This document shows, one piece after another, positions 25,292 through 34,014 of a stretch of DNA of 64,000 nucleotides (position 1 is its first letter; each line of letters opens with the position of its first letter). The stretch lies in the NCBI RefSeq assembly GCF_000371785.1, contig NZ_AQUI01000002.1:3575276-3639275 (forward strand), read 5' to 3'. Source of the DNA: Actinopolyspora halophila DSM 43834 (GTDB lineage: Bacteria; Actinomycetota; Actinomycetes; Mycobacteriales; Pseudonocardiaceae). The notes under the pieces were generated by a model that saw nothing but the letters and a program-made list of their open reading frames with translations, did not search any database and had not been told where the DNA came from. A program made the position numbers and the translations under genes.

Positions 25292-26386
25292 CTAGTGTGC
25301 TGGGTCGTTAATTCGTTGGCAGTATGCCGCGAGGGTGTCGAGGATGTCGTCGGCGGTCTTGGTCCAGATGAAGGGCTTGGGGTCGGCGTTCCAGGCCTCG
25401 ACCCAGGTGGCGACGTCGGCTTCGAGCTCGGCGACGCTGCGGTGGGCTGAGCGGCGGAGCTTGCGGGTGGTGAGTTCGGCGAACCAGCGTTCGACGAGGT
25501 TGAGCCAGGAGGCACTGGTCGGAGTGAAATGCACATGAAAGCGGGGGTGTTGCAGAAGCCATTTTTTGATGGCAGGTGTTTTGTGGGTGGCGTAGTTATC
25601 GCAGACCAGGTGCAGGTCCAGCTCTGCCGGGGTGTTCTTATCGATGGTTTTCAGGAACTTGAGAAACTCCTGGTGGCGGTGTCGCCGGTGGTGAGCGGCG
25701 ATGACTGCGCCGCTGGTCACGTCCAAGGCGGCGAAGAGACTGGTCGTTCCGTGACGGATGTAGTCGTGCGTCTGGCGTTGCGGGGTGGTCGGCATCATCG
25801 GCAAGGTCGGCGCGGTGCGATCCAGGGCCTGCATCTGGGATTTTTCATCCACGCACAGCACCAACGCGTTCTCCGGTGGATCCAGGTACAGACCGACTAC
25901 GTCGCGGACTTTGTCGACAAATTGTGGGTCCGTGGACAGTTTCCACGTATCCACCTGGTGAGGCTTGAGCCCGAAGGCTCTCCAGATCCGCGAGATCGCC
26001 GTCTGCGACATCCCCATGGCGTTCGCCAGGGACCGGGTCGACCAGTGCGTATCCCCGTTCGGTGGTGCCTGCTCCAGCGTCGTGGTGATCACCTGCTCGA
26101 CATGCTCGTCGGTAATCGCGCGAGGAGCGCCCGGCCGCGACTCGTCGGACAGACCTTCCAGACGATCCTCGATAAAGCGGCGTCGCCACTTGGTCACTGT
26201 CGGCGGCGAGACCCGCAACGTTCGCGATACGTCCATATTGGACACACCATCGGCGCACGCCAGAACAATCCGCGCTCGCAATGCCAACGCCTGTGCTGTC
26301 TTGCGCCGACGCGCCCACCCCTCCAACGTTCGCCGCTCATCGTCGGTGAGATTCAGATCCGGCAGGCGCGGCCCTCGACGTCCCAT
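25292..26386 (-). CDS. IS630-family transposase
   Basis: 364 residues from ATG 26386 (MGRRGPRLPDL); earlier starts enter the terminal repeat. An N-terminal helix-turn-helix domain (VSRTLRVSPPTVTKWRRRF) is followed by the DDE core: CVDEKSQMQALDRT, LVCDNYATHK and WLNLVERWFAEL. The stop TAG includes the TA target duplication at the left end, so the element depends on its insertion site for termination. Apparently intact. Confidence 0.93.
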   Translation of the reverse strand: MGRRGPRLPDLNLTDDERRTLEGWARRRKTAQALALRARIVLACADGVSNMDVSRTLRVSPPTVTKWRRRFIEDRLEGLSDESRPGAPRAITDEHVEQVITTTLEQAPPNGDTHWSTRSLANAMGMSQTAISRIWRAFGLKPHQVDTWKLSTDPQFVDKVRDVVGLYLDPPENALVLCVDEKSQMQALDRTAPTLPMMPTTPQRQTHDYIRHGTTSLFAALDVTSGAVIAAHHRRHRHQEFLKFLKTIDKNTPAELDLHLVCDNYATHKTPAIKKWLLQHPRFHVHFTPTSASWLNLVERWFAELTTRKLRRSAHRSVAELEADVATWVEAWNADPKPFIWTKTADDILDTLAAYCQRINDPAH

Positions 26387-26423
26387 CGCCCAAACATACA
26401 ACAAACTACTGACTCAGCACACT
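25293..26423 (-). mobile_element. IS630-family insertion sequence
   Basis: Ends match as inverted repeats: GTGTGCTGGGTC from 25295, and GTGTGCTGAGTC as complement from 26421. A TA dinucleotide sits immediately outside each end (25293-25294 and 26422-26423), the target duplication expected for IS630/Tc1 elements. It contains one intact transposase. Confidence 0.88.
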
Positions 26424-27387
26424 AGGGTCTGTCTGGTAGATCTTGATGTTGGGTGCTGGTAGGTCTGTGGTGTGGTTAAACGGCATGAGCTCACGGACGC
26501 GGAGTGGGCACTGTTAGAGCCGTTGATGCCGGGCGATCCGGTTCAGGGGCACCAGTGGAACGACCATCGCCGGACGATCAATGGGATCTTGTGGAAGGTC
26601 CGTACCGGGGCACCGTGGCGGGACTTGCCGGAACGTTACGGTAACTGGAAGTCGGTGTATGACCGGCATCGTCGCTGGTCGGCCGATGGGACGTGGGAAC
26701 GTATCGCTGAGGCGTTACGCATCGATGCCGACACTGGCGAGACGCTGGCCGCTCCCACGGTCGGGGTGGATTCCAGCAGTGTGCGTGCCCATCAGCACGC
26801 CGCCGGCGCTCCGCACGAGCCCCCGGCCGAACAGTCGGCAAAGGGGGCTCATTGACCCGGCTGGATCGGGATGGGCGGAAGGCACTGGGGCGCTCCCGGG
26901 GCGGGCTGACCACCAAGATCCATCTGGCCGCCGACCTGCGGTGCCGCCCCGTCGTGACAGTGACCAGCCCGGGCCAACGCGCCGACTCGGTCATGGTCAC
27001 CGAGGTCCTGCGGGTGCTTCGGTTCCCGACCTCCGGGCCGGGCAGACCCCGGACCCGACCGAGCCGGATCTTGGCCGATAAGGCCTACTCCAGCCACGCC
27101 ATCCGCGTCGAACTGCGCCGGCGTCGCATCATCGCCGTCATCCCGGAACGCCGTGACCAACGCGCCAACCGTGCCCGCAAGGGCTCGGCCGGAGGACGCC
27201 CACCCGCCTTCGACGCCGCAGCCTACCGCGACCGCAACACCGCCGAACGCTGCTTCAACAAGCTCAAGCAGCACCGAGCCGTAGCCACCAGATACGACAA
27301 ACACGACTACATCTACCAGGGCACCCTAACCGTGGCCAGCATCCGCACCTGGCTACACGACCTCACCACAAGATCACCAGACACTAC
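26424..27387 (+). mobile_element. IS5-family insertion sequence with two-frame transposase
   Basis: Left end GGGTCTGTCTGGTAGATC and complement of right end GTAGTGTCTGGTGATC form imperfect inverted repeats. CTA occurs directly outside both ends (26421-26423 and 27388-27390), a plausible target duplication. The left CTA is also the right border of the IS630 element, so the two elements lie back to back. End bases are inferred from the repeats. Confidence 0.8.
26472..26855 (+). CDS. IS5-family transposase, first frame
   Basis: 127 residues: the N-terminal DUF4096-like region (MVKRHELTDAEWALLEPLMP; GILWKVRTGAPWRDLPERYG) and the first catalytic Asp in VGVDSSSVRAHQHAAG. It ends at TGA 26855. The slippery heptamer A-AAG-GGG at 26840-26846 lies in the right register for a -1 shift into the second frame, so the active product is probably a fusion of both frames. 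Confidence 0.88.
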   Translation: MVKRHELTDAEWALLEPLMPGDPVQGHQWNDHRRTINGILWKVRTGAPWRDLPERYGNWKSVYDRHRRWSADGTWERIAEALRIDADTGETLAAPTVGVDSSSVRAHQHAAGAPHEPPAEQSAKGAH

Positions 27388-27391
27388 CTAG
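26852..27391 (+). CDS. IS5-family transposase, second frame (expressed by -1 frameshift)
   Basis: About 180 residues with the C-terminal part of the DDE core: GRSRGGLTTKIHLAADL, ILADKAYSSHAIR and AERCFNKLKQHRAVATRYDK. A TTG at 26852 could start it, but fusion to the first frame through the AAAGGGG slip site is more likely. The stop TAG at 27389-27391 lies in the flanking CTA target duplication plus one host base. Confidence 0.88.
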   Translation: MTRLDRDGRKALGRSRGGLTTKIHLAADLRCRPVVTVTSPGQRADSVMVTEVLRVLRFPTSGPGRPRTRPSRILADKAYSSHAIRVELRRRRIIAVIPERRDQRANRARKGSAGGRPPAFDAAAYRDRNTAERCFNKLKQHRAVATRYDKHDYIYQGTLTVASIRTWLHDLTTRSPDTT

Positions 27392-27940
27392 GCCACGAGC
27401 AAGCGAGAGTCGCGGCCGCCTCGATCGCGGTCGCCCGCCGTGGACCTGCTCCATCCCGCTGTTGAGCTTGTCGACCAGGTCTCTGCCGGATAAATGGATG
27501 TAGGCCAACGTCGACTCGGTGCTGCGGTGACCAGCGAAGGTGGCCAGAGCGTGCAGTTCCCGGCCCATCCGAACCAGATCGGTCAGCCACAGGTGCCGAC
27601 TGGTATGCGTGGCGAATCGCGGAACGTCCGCAGCCAGCGCGATGCGACGCACCACCTTCGACCACGTCCACAAGCTCAACGGCTGGGCATGGTTGCGGGG
27701 CGATTCCGACAGGAACAGCGGATCGCGAGCTCGACTGATCGTCGCTCGGTGGGCCAGGTAGCCGGACAGCAGTACGCCGGTCGGTGTCGAGTACGGCACG
27801 ACGCGTTCCAGCTGGTTCTTCGTCGTCTCCGCCCGCACCCGCAGCGTCCGGTGGGCCGGGTCGAGGTCATCGGTGCGCGAGGAGCACAACTCTTCACCCT
27901 GAACAGGGGCTGATGTCCGCTGGCCAGCGGATTCCATCAG
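27374..27940 (-). pseudogene. Truncated tyrosine recombinase (phage-type integrase)
   Basis: Only the C-terminal catalytic half remains. Visible active-site elements are HTSRHLWLTDLV (H-x-x-R-H), LATFAGHRSTESTLAYIH with the GH box and the Tyr nucleophile in LAYIHLS. The preceding RVRAETTKNQLERVVPYS is the beta-hairpin with the active-site Lys. The N-terminal DNA-binding half and first Arg box are missing, and the frame upstream of about 27940 is unrelated. The IS5-type element lies at its 3' end. It marks a decayed integrative element. Confidence 0.75.
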
Positions 27941-28793
27941 CAGCCCCGACACCGCTGCGACAGCCTGTACACCATGCTCAGAAATAAAACCTACTATCAG
28001 CCACCCAGCCCCAACCCGCTTGACCAACCAGACAAGGATACCCTGCTCCCACACGCCTACCTCAACATCCTGACCACAGCACACCGAGGTGACGGGCAAA
28101 CGGCAAAGATCGTCACGAAACCAAACCCCAAAGAGAACAGTCTCGACGCCTGATAAACCACCGACCAAGCCTCATGTCCCAAGCCCGGAACTATCATCGC
28201 CACCACTGCACGGGACACGCGGCACCACCGCCAAATCCTGTTCGATGAACTGCGAAAACACCACCGGACAGAGGAGCTTCTCCACAACGTATCCCATTGC
28301 ACGTGGCTATCGAGACCTATCTTTGCCCCGGCGAGAAATAAGCCAAGCTGGCTCCGGCCACGCTGGCCAGCACGGCTCCGCGCTTTGACCTGTTCGCTGG
28401 AGCCGGCCCGTTCGTCCGATGGACGGCGAACAAGTTCGGAGAGGACACTTCGGTGAGTTTGTCGCGCGTTGCTGGATACTCCTTCCCTTCCGACTTCCTT
28501 TGAAAGCCACCACGCGGTAACAAAATACTATCCTGAGGACAATTCCCTGCAGAAAAGAGCATCGGCGTACTCATCTTCGTGACCGCCCACGATTCCCGAA
28601 CACACTGGAAGGGGTGCTCGGAAATGGGGCCCTACGACAACGGGGACGAGACCCCTCATCCGCAGATGACGAGATTGCCACTGACAAAGCGACACGGCGC
28701 CCCCTCAGGGACGAGCTGACTCCACCGAATATCATTCACACCAGGACCAACAAACCACCACGTGGGACACGGTTTTACACCCGTTATCTCGAT
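27941..28793. other. Degenerate stretch without an intact gene
   Basis: About 850 bp between the integrase remnant and the ccm operon, with lower G+C than the window average and no open frame of credible composition. A + strand segment near 28195-28390 reads QILFDELRKHHRTEELL, which looks protein-like but has no recognisable family. It is probably mobile-element debris, with the 3' flank of the ccm operon at the right. Confidence 0.4.
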
Positions 28794-29432
28794 TCAGCGC
28801 TGGAAGGTCTTACCCTGTGTACGTGAGACCGGTTTACGTCCAGCGAGGATATCGTCGAGAGTTTCGGACAGGACCCGATAGTTCGAGGGGCCGGTAATTT
28901 TGGCGACAATGGTGCCGTCGCGGTCGATGAAGAAGGTCTCGGGAATACCGAAGACACCGAATTCGATCGCCAGTTCTGACCCGGGGTCGGTGACATAACG
29001 GTATCCGGGGCCGCGGCCGAGTTCGTCGAGGAACCGAACTGCCGAGGAGTGCCGGTCCTGATAGTTGACTCCGACGAAGGTGACTGCCTGATCACGATAA
29101 TTGGTTGCTGCGGCGGTCAGTGCATCGTGTTCTTCACGGCAAGCGGTGCACCAGGAGGCCCAGAAGTTCACCACGATGACCTGGCCACGCAATTCGGGCA
29201 AGGACAGCGTGCCGCTTCCGTCCAGCTGGGAAACGCGGGTACTCGGCGCCGGTTCCCCGATCAGTGGAGTTCGTACCAGGCTGGGGTCCTTGCCGAGTTG
29301 TGTTCCGAACATGGCACCGACTCCGATGACCGCCACCATGACGAGCGCGATGCTCCACTTGACCACGCGCCACCGCTTGGCTTTCCTTAGGCCGTCAAGC
29401 CACTCGACGCTCGCGTCTTCTCCCTTCGTCAT
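28794..29432 (-). CDS. ccmG: CcmG/DsbE-like thioredoxin
   Basis: 212 residues. One N-terminal membrane anchor (about 24-42) is followed by an extracytoplasmic thioredoxin domain with WCTAC (Cys95, Cys98) and the cis-Pro region GVFGIPETFFIDRDG. CcmG reduces apocytochrome c Cys pairs, or the CcmH disulfide, before heme attachment, taking electrons from CcdA. It is the last gene of the leftward ccm operon and overlaps the CcmI gene by ATGA. Confidence 0.9.
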   Translation of the reverse strand: MTKGEDASVEWLDGLRKAKRWRVVKWSIALVMVAVIGVGAMFGTQLGKDPSLVRTPLIGEPAPSTRVSQLDGSGTLSLPELRGQVIVVNFWASWCTACREEHDALTAAATNYRDQAVTFVGVNYQDRHSSAVRFLDELGRGPGYRYVTDPGSELAIEFGVFGIPETFFIDRDGTIVAKITGPSNYRVLSETLDDILAGRKPVSRTQGKTFQR

Positions 29433-30250
29433 CGGCTGCCCTCCGGTACTGAGGGCGCTGACTGGAGCAACTCCTCGGCTCGGCGGCGTAGGTCCGGATC
29501 CAGGTCGGGGCGTGCGAGCAGCTTGTCGAGGAGTGGCCGCACAGTACGAGCCCTACCGGGCTTCTCGATCTGAACCTCGGCTCGGAGTAGTTGTCCCGCG
29601 GTCGAGGACGGGGCGATCGCGAGTGCTCGACTCGCATAGGTTTCGGCTATCCGGGTTTTGCCCTGAGCCAGCAGCAGTCGGCCTGCCCCGGCCAGCACCG
29701 TCGGATTGTCCGGTTGCTGTTTGAGGGCGATGCCGTAGTGCTCGGCTGCTTTGCCGTAATCACCTTGCTCCAGGTATCGTTCGGCCAAAGCCATGCGCAT
29801 GCCGACCACCCGCGGGTTACGAGTGATGACGGCTTCCATCTCCGCATTGCTTACCGCGGACAAATCACGCGACGGCGACGGAGTTCGCTGCGCTGTGTTC
29901 GGCTCGGACTGAGATCGTTCGACGTTGCCGCTGACAGTTCCCCCTTCGGGCCGCGGGGCGAGGGAACGCGGAAGTAGTACCCCCACAGCAAGCACGGCGG
30001 CCATCCCTGCGACGGCGTAGACCGCACGGCGGGTGATCGTCCCCTTCACGGCTCGTCGAGTCCGGGGCTGTTCGGTTGGAATTCGTTCCAGTGCCGCCAA
30101 CGCACGAGCGGCGGAGTTCTCGTAGTCGCGGCGTAGCCGCTGGGCATCCTGCTCGGGGATCTCGCCGTCGGCGACCTGCTGGTCCAGCTCGACGATGTCG
30201 CGTAGCACCTGGTCTCGATGCTGTTCGAGGCGCTCTCGTTCGGTGTTCAC
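29429..30250 (-). CDS. ccmI: CcmI/CycH-like TPR protein
   Basis: 273 residues from GTG 30250 (AGGAGG upstream) overlapping the CcmH stop. The N-terminal coiled segment (RERLEQHRDQVLRDIVELDQ) is shared with CcmI proteins, followed by a membrane helix (about 70-90) and TPR units around residues 150-230 (MRMALAERYLEQGDYGKAAE; AGRLLLAQGKTRIAETYASR). CcmI presents apocytochrome c to the heme lyase complex CcmF/H. It is shorter than proteobacterial CcmI. Confidence 0.82.
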   Translation of the reverse strand: MNTERERLEQHRDQVLRDIVELDQQVADGEIPEQDAQRLRRDYENSAARALAALERIPTEQPRTRRAVKGTITRRAVYAVAGMAAVLAVGVLLPRSLAPRPEGGTVSGNVERSQSEPNTAQRTPSPSRDLSAVSNAEMEAVITRNPRVVGMRMALAERYLEQGDYGKAAEHYGIALKQQPDNPTVLAGAGRLLLAQGKTRIAETYASRALAIAPSSTAGQLLRAEVQIEKPGRARTVRPLLDKLLARPDLDPDLRRRAEELLQSAPSVPEGSR

Positions 30251-30732
30251 AGGGATTCCTCCTCCCCGTCGCTGGTGCGCATACGCTGCACGGCGGACTC
30301 GATTTCTCTCCGTGTCTCGGGGGGAAGTTCTTTGACGGGGACACGGCGCTGTCGTTGACGCAGCAGGACGGCGGTAGCTCCGCCGATACCGGCCAGCAGC
30401 GGCAGGATCCACACCAACAGGGTGTTGCCGTGTGCGGGTGGGTCGAGGACCACCCACTCGCCGTAGCGGGAGCGGAAATAGTCGAGGACCTGCTGATCGC
30501 TTTTCCCCGCATCGACGAGTTGGTCGACCCGGCCGCGCATCGCTTCCGCCGTCTCCGACATCGATTCCGCGATGGACACGCTCTGACAGACTGGGCACCG
30601 CAGTTGTTGTTCGAGTTCGTAGGCCCGATTCTCCGAATCGGGACTCCGCGAACTCGCCACTCCGATGATCACGACGGTGAGCGCGGCGAGAATGACACCG
30701 ATCAGGCCGGCCTGAACCCATCGCCTACGCAT
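30247..30732 (-). CDS. ccmH: CcmH apocytochrome thiol oxidoreductase
   Basis: 161 residues from ATG 30732, which overlaps the CcmF stop by 8 nt; earlier in-frame ATGs exist without a better ribosome site. An N-terminal membrane helix is followed by the diagnostic LRCPVCQSVSIAES (Cys46, Cys49) and a second membrane helix near 115-135. CcmH cooperates with CcmG in reducing the CXXCH site and with CcmF in heme ligation. Confidence 0.92.
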   Translation of the reverse strand: MRRRWVQAGLIGVILAALTVVIIGVASSRSPDSENRAYELEQQLRCPVCQSVSIAESMSETAEAMRGRVDQLVDAGKSDQQVLDYFRSRYGEWVVLDPPAHGNTLLVWILPLLAGIGGATAVLLRQRQRRVPVKELPPETRREIESAVQRMRTSDGEEESL

Positions 30733-32746
30733 CGGGGTTCGCCTGTGCCGCATCGCTCGATGCAGAGTCATCAACGGTTCTGCTCATCGGAGCGGCCTCC
30801 CCGGTCTCACTTCCGGAACGGAGACGGATGCGCGAGCTCAGTGCCCAGAAACCACCTGCCACGATGATTCCTCCGGCGATCCACATCCAGATCATCAGCG
30901 GGTAGCGATAGAGGTTGAGGGTGACCCGGTCCGTTCGCAGGTCCGCCAGCGCGACATAGATGTCCTCGGTCGCGGTGGACCACACCGAGGGGGTTCCCAC
31001 CGCCTGTTGCCGGTTGCGGAAGGTGCTCACTCGGGGTGTGGCCACATGCACCACTTGACCGCCCTGGTGATAGGTGAGTCGTGCCTCGGTAACCTGTCTG
31101 TTCGGGGCGGGGTACTGTCTCGTGGTTTGGAAGGTCACCTGATATCCGGCGAACGTGGTGGATTCGCCGCGCTGTAGCGTCACGGTGCTGCGCGTGTCGA
31201 AAGCACCGGTCATCGCGATGACCACGGCCAGCAGGGCCAGTCCAAGATGGGCGAGTTGGCCGCCCCAGTACGCTCGCTGTCCGGCGAGGAGTCGTACGAA
31301 TCCCCGCGGAGTGCGGGTGGGCGACGAAATCACCAGCTGCCGTAGGGTTCCTGTCGCGATCAGCACGGCGGTAAAGACCACACCGATCACTCCGAGAGAA
31401 CGCACCCCGGCGAGGACCACGACGGCGGCAGACACGCTGGCGGCGAGCAGTGGGACGCGGAGTCGTTGCCAGATCACCCCGGCTGTGGCATGGCGGTACG
31501 GTAGAAACGGGCCCACACCCATGGTCAACAGCAGTCCGAACCCCAGTGGCACGGCCATCCGGTCGAAGAACGGTCTGCCAACCGAGATCTGATCGCCAGT
31601 GAGTGTCTCCAGCAGGATCGGATAGACGGTGCCGGTGAGCACCACGAAGGCGAACAGCGTCAGCAGCAGATTGTTGGCCAGGAAAGTTCCCTCTCGGCTT
31701 GCCAATGACTCCGGCCGAGACAGCGAAGCGATCCGCTCTCCGCGCAGGGCGAACAGGCCGAACCCACCGACGAGCACCACCAGCAGAAAACCGAGAAACG
31801 CCGGGCCGATGCCCGACTCGGTGAACGAGTGCACCGACAGCACCACCCCGGAACGGGTCAGGAACGTGCCGAGGATGGTCAGCGCGAACGTGGCCAGCAC
31901 CAATACGAAGTTCCACGCCTGCAGCATGCCGCGTTTGACCTGTACGACCGCGGAGTGGATGAACGCGGTGGCCACCAGCCAGGGCATCAGTGCGGCGTTC
32001 TCCACTGGGTCCCAGGCCCAGTACCCGCCCCAGCCGAGGACTTCGTAGGACCACCAGCCCCCGAGTACCAACGCCCCGCTGAGAAAACTCCAGGCCACCA
32101 GATTCGCGCGACGTGTACGCCGTAGCCAGGCCACTCCGCCCCGGCGCAGCAACAGTGCGGAGATCGCGAAGGCGAACGGCACGGTGAACCCCACGTAGCC
32201 GAGGTAGAGCATCGGGGGGTGGAAGGCCACCAGAATGTTTTCCTGGAGCAGTGGATTCGGTCCCGGCCCGTCGTCCGGTGGATTGGACAGGATCTCGAAC
32301 GGATTGGCCACCGTGGTGACCAGAGCGAAGAAGAAGACCCCGACCAGCCCCATGACAGCCAGTGCTCCGGTGCCCAACCGATCCTCGGTGCTGTGCACCT
32401 GGCGGAGTACGACGGCGGTGTAGCCCGCGAGGACGAGGCACCACAGCACGATGCTGCCGCCCAGTGCCGACCACGCGGTGGTGATGCTGAACAGCCACGG
32501 CGACTCCCGCGAGTGGTTATCAGCCACATAGGAAACGGTAAAGTTATCGGTGAGCAGGGCGACTTCCAAGGCCACCATGGACAACACGGCTCCGCCGAGC
32601 ATGATCCACACCGACACCGCAAGCTGTCCGCGTCGTACGGCGCGGGGGCGGTACTGAGCCCGAAACCCTTGGATCACCAGGGACAGCGAGGCCGCAACAC
32701 CGAGAAACGCTCCGGTCCAACCGGCCGCGGGAACGATCGTGGTCAT
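30725..32746 (-). CDS. ccmF: CcmF heme lyase
   Basis: 673 residues with about 14-15 membrane segments. The WWD heme-handling motif is WWSYEVLGWGGYWAWDPVEN near residue 236, and conserved segments such as GSIVLWCLVLAGY near 97 are present. A large extracytoplasmic region near residues 520-625 precedes the final helix. CcmF takes heme from CcmE and ligates it to apocytochrome c. Length and motif order fit System I CcmF. Start ATG 32746 overlaps the CcmE stop. Confidence 0.95.
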   Translation of the reverse strand: MTTIVPAAGWTGAFLGVAASLSLVIQGFRAQYRPRAVRRGQLAVSVWIMLGGAVLSMVALEVALLTDNFTVSYVADNHSRESPWLFSITTAWSALGGSIVLWCLVLAGYTAVVLRQVHSTEDRLGTGALAVMGLVGVFFFALVTTVANPFEILSNPPDDGPGPNPLLQENILVAFHPPMLYLGYVGFTVPFAFAISALLLRRGGVAWLRRTRRANLVAWSFLSGALVLGGWWSYEVLGWGGYWAWDPVENAALMPWLVATAFIHSAVVQVKRGMLQAWNFVLVLATFALTILGTFLTRSGVVLSVHSFTESGIGPAFLGFLLVVLVGGFGLFALRGERIASLSRPESLASREGTFLANNLLLTLFAFVVLTGTVYPILLETLTGDQISVGRPFFDRMAVPLGFGLLLTMGVGPFLPYRHATAGVIWQRLRVPLLAASVSAAVVVLAGVRSLGVIGVVFTAVLIATGTLRQLVISSPTRTPRGFVRLLAGQRAYWGGQLAHLGLALLAVVIAMTGAFDTRSTVTLQRGESTTFAGYQVTFQTTRQYPAPNRQVTEARLTYHQGGQVVHVATPRVSTFRNRQQAVGTPSVWSTATEDIYVALADLRTDRVTLNLYRYPLMIWMWIAGGIIVAGGFWALSSRIRLRSGSETGEAAPMSRTVDDSASSDAAQANPDA

Positions 32747-33165
32747 CGCCGCGCACCTCCGGTATCTACCTTCGGGGATGTGTAGTTCTCGTCGTGACGG
32801 ACCATCATCGTGTCCGAGACGAAACGGGGTCCTTTCCAGGTGCCTTCCAGGACCACTCCGATGCCGGGCCGAAACAGCTGGGCCGGCGCACCGCGGTGCA
32901 CGACCGGGATCGAGGTGCTGTCGGGAGCCGTTCCACCGGTCACGGTGAACCGCAAACCACCAGGGGTGCGCTGGATCCTGTCGGGGGCGACCATTCCGCC
33001 CAACTTGAAGCGACGCCCGTCGTCGAAATCGGCCTTACGGGCCAGAGCCTCCTGCGGCTTGAGGTAGTAGACGAGGTTGCTGTTGAGGTTGCCGAACACC
33101 AGCACTCCCAGCAGCAGTACAACGAGCCCGCCGAGGAGGACCACCAGCAATCGATAGCGCTTCAC
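32743..33165 (-). CDS. ccmE: CcmE heme chaperone
   Basis: 140 residues from GTG 33165 with GGGGAG upstream. One N-terminal membrane anchor (residues 6-25) leads to the beta-barrel OB-fold. The covalent heme site is in VRHDENYTS: His124 with Tyr128, the classical HxxxY form rather than the CxxxY variant seen in some Gram-positives and archaea. It carries heme from CcmC to CcmF. It overlaps the CcmD stop by GTGA. Confidence 0.95.
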   Translation of the reverse strand: MKRYRLLVVLLGGLVVLLLGVLVFGNLNSNLVYYLKPQEALARKADFDDGRRFKLGGMVAPDRIQRTPGGLRFTVTGGTAPDSTSIPVVHRGAPAQLFRPGIGVVLEGTWKGPRFVSDTMMVRHDENYTSPKVDTGGARR

Positions 33166-33290
33166 CGCTGCTCCCCTTTCCGCCGCACGGCGGTCCAGCG
33201 CCTGCCGAGCACGACAACGTAGGCAGCGACCGCGCCGCAGGTGATTCCATAGCCCGCAGCAACCCAGAGCCACTCATTCAACGTTGACAT
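33162..33290 (-). CDS. ccmD: CcmD small membrane protein
   Basis: 42 residues: MSTLNEWLWVAAGYGITCGA, then a hydrophobic run and a basic tail RRWTAVRRKGEQR. The layout (short periplasmic start, single membrane helix, positive C-terminus) and position between ccmC and ccmE identify CcmD, which helps release heme-loaded CcmE from CcmC/CcmA/B. It overlaps ccmC by 17 nt and ccmE by 4 nt. It is easily missed because of its size. Confidence 0.85.
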   Translation of the reverse strand: MSTLNEWLWVAAGYGITCGAVAAYVVVLGRRWTAVRRKGEQR

Positions 33291-34014
33291 CGGTGCGGTC
33301 CCCTTTCCGGCGAGGCGATGACACGGCGGCTCCGGCCACCTCCCGGTCCGCCCGTTCCCGCTGCTCCTCCTGCCGCTGTTCGGTCACGGAGATCCGGTAG
33401 CGAACACGTAGCAGGACCGCGAACAGCAGGGTGAAGGCGGCGACATTGATCAGCAGGGCCGCCAGCATCGCGGGCTCGATCGACGGGCTTCCGGGCTTGA
33501 GCACGGTCGGGGGCTGGTGCAGGGTGCGCCACCACAGCACGGACATGTGCACGATCGGCACCTGGGCGAAGGCCACCACGCCGAACACCGCCGAACGGCG
33601 CGCCCGCGTTACCGGGTCCACAGTAGCTCGTCGCAGGGCTAGATAGCCGAGGTAGACGAAGAACATGATCGCGGTGGTCACCAGCCGCGGGTCCCACGTC
33701 CACCACACACCCCACACGGGCTTGCCCCACATCGAGCCCAGCACCAGCGTCAGGCCGGTGAAGAACACCCCGACCTCCACGCTCGCGACCGCGAGGTGGT
33801 CGTAACGCCGATATCGACGCCACAGCCACAGCAGACTCGCCACCAGAGTGATCCCGAACGCGAGGAAGGCGATCCAGGCCGCCGGTACGTGCACGTACAT
33901 CAACCGTTGCAAGTTGCCTTGGAACCGGTCCGGCGGGGCGGAAAACGCCGCGATCAGTCCGGCGGTCACGGCGACCCCGGTCGCGATCGGGAGGCGACCC
34001 CCGAACAATCTCAT
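33274..34014 (-). CDS. ccmC: CcmC heme transfer protein
   Basis: 246 residues with six membrane segments. The WWD motif is WGKPVWGVWWTWDPRLV near residue 118, with flanking conserved His in MYVHVPAAW and VPIVHMSVLWWR. CcmC loads heme onto CcmE. Start ATG 34014 overlaps the CcmB stop by ATGA. The C-terminal tail after the last helix is long, charged and Arg/Glu-rich. Confidence 0.94.
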   Translation of the reverse strand: MRLFGGRLPIATGVAVTAGLIAAFSAPPDRFQGNLQRLMYVHVPAAWIAFLAFGITLVASLLWLWRRYRRYDHLAVASVEVGVFFTGLTLVLGSMWGKPVWGVWWTWDPRLVTTAIMFFVYLGYLALRRATVDPVTRARRSAVFGVVAFAQVPIVHMSVLWWRTLHQPPTVLKPGSPSIEPAMLAALLINVAAFTLLFAVLLRVRYRISVTEQRQEEQRERADREVAGAAVSSPRRKGDRTDVNVE

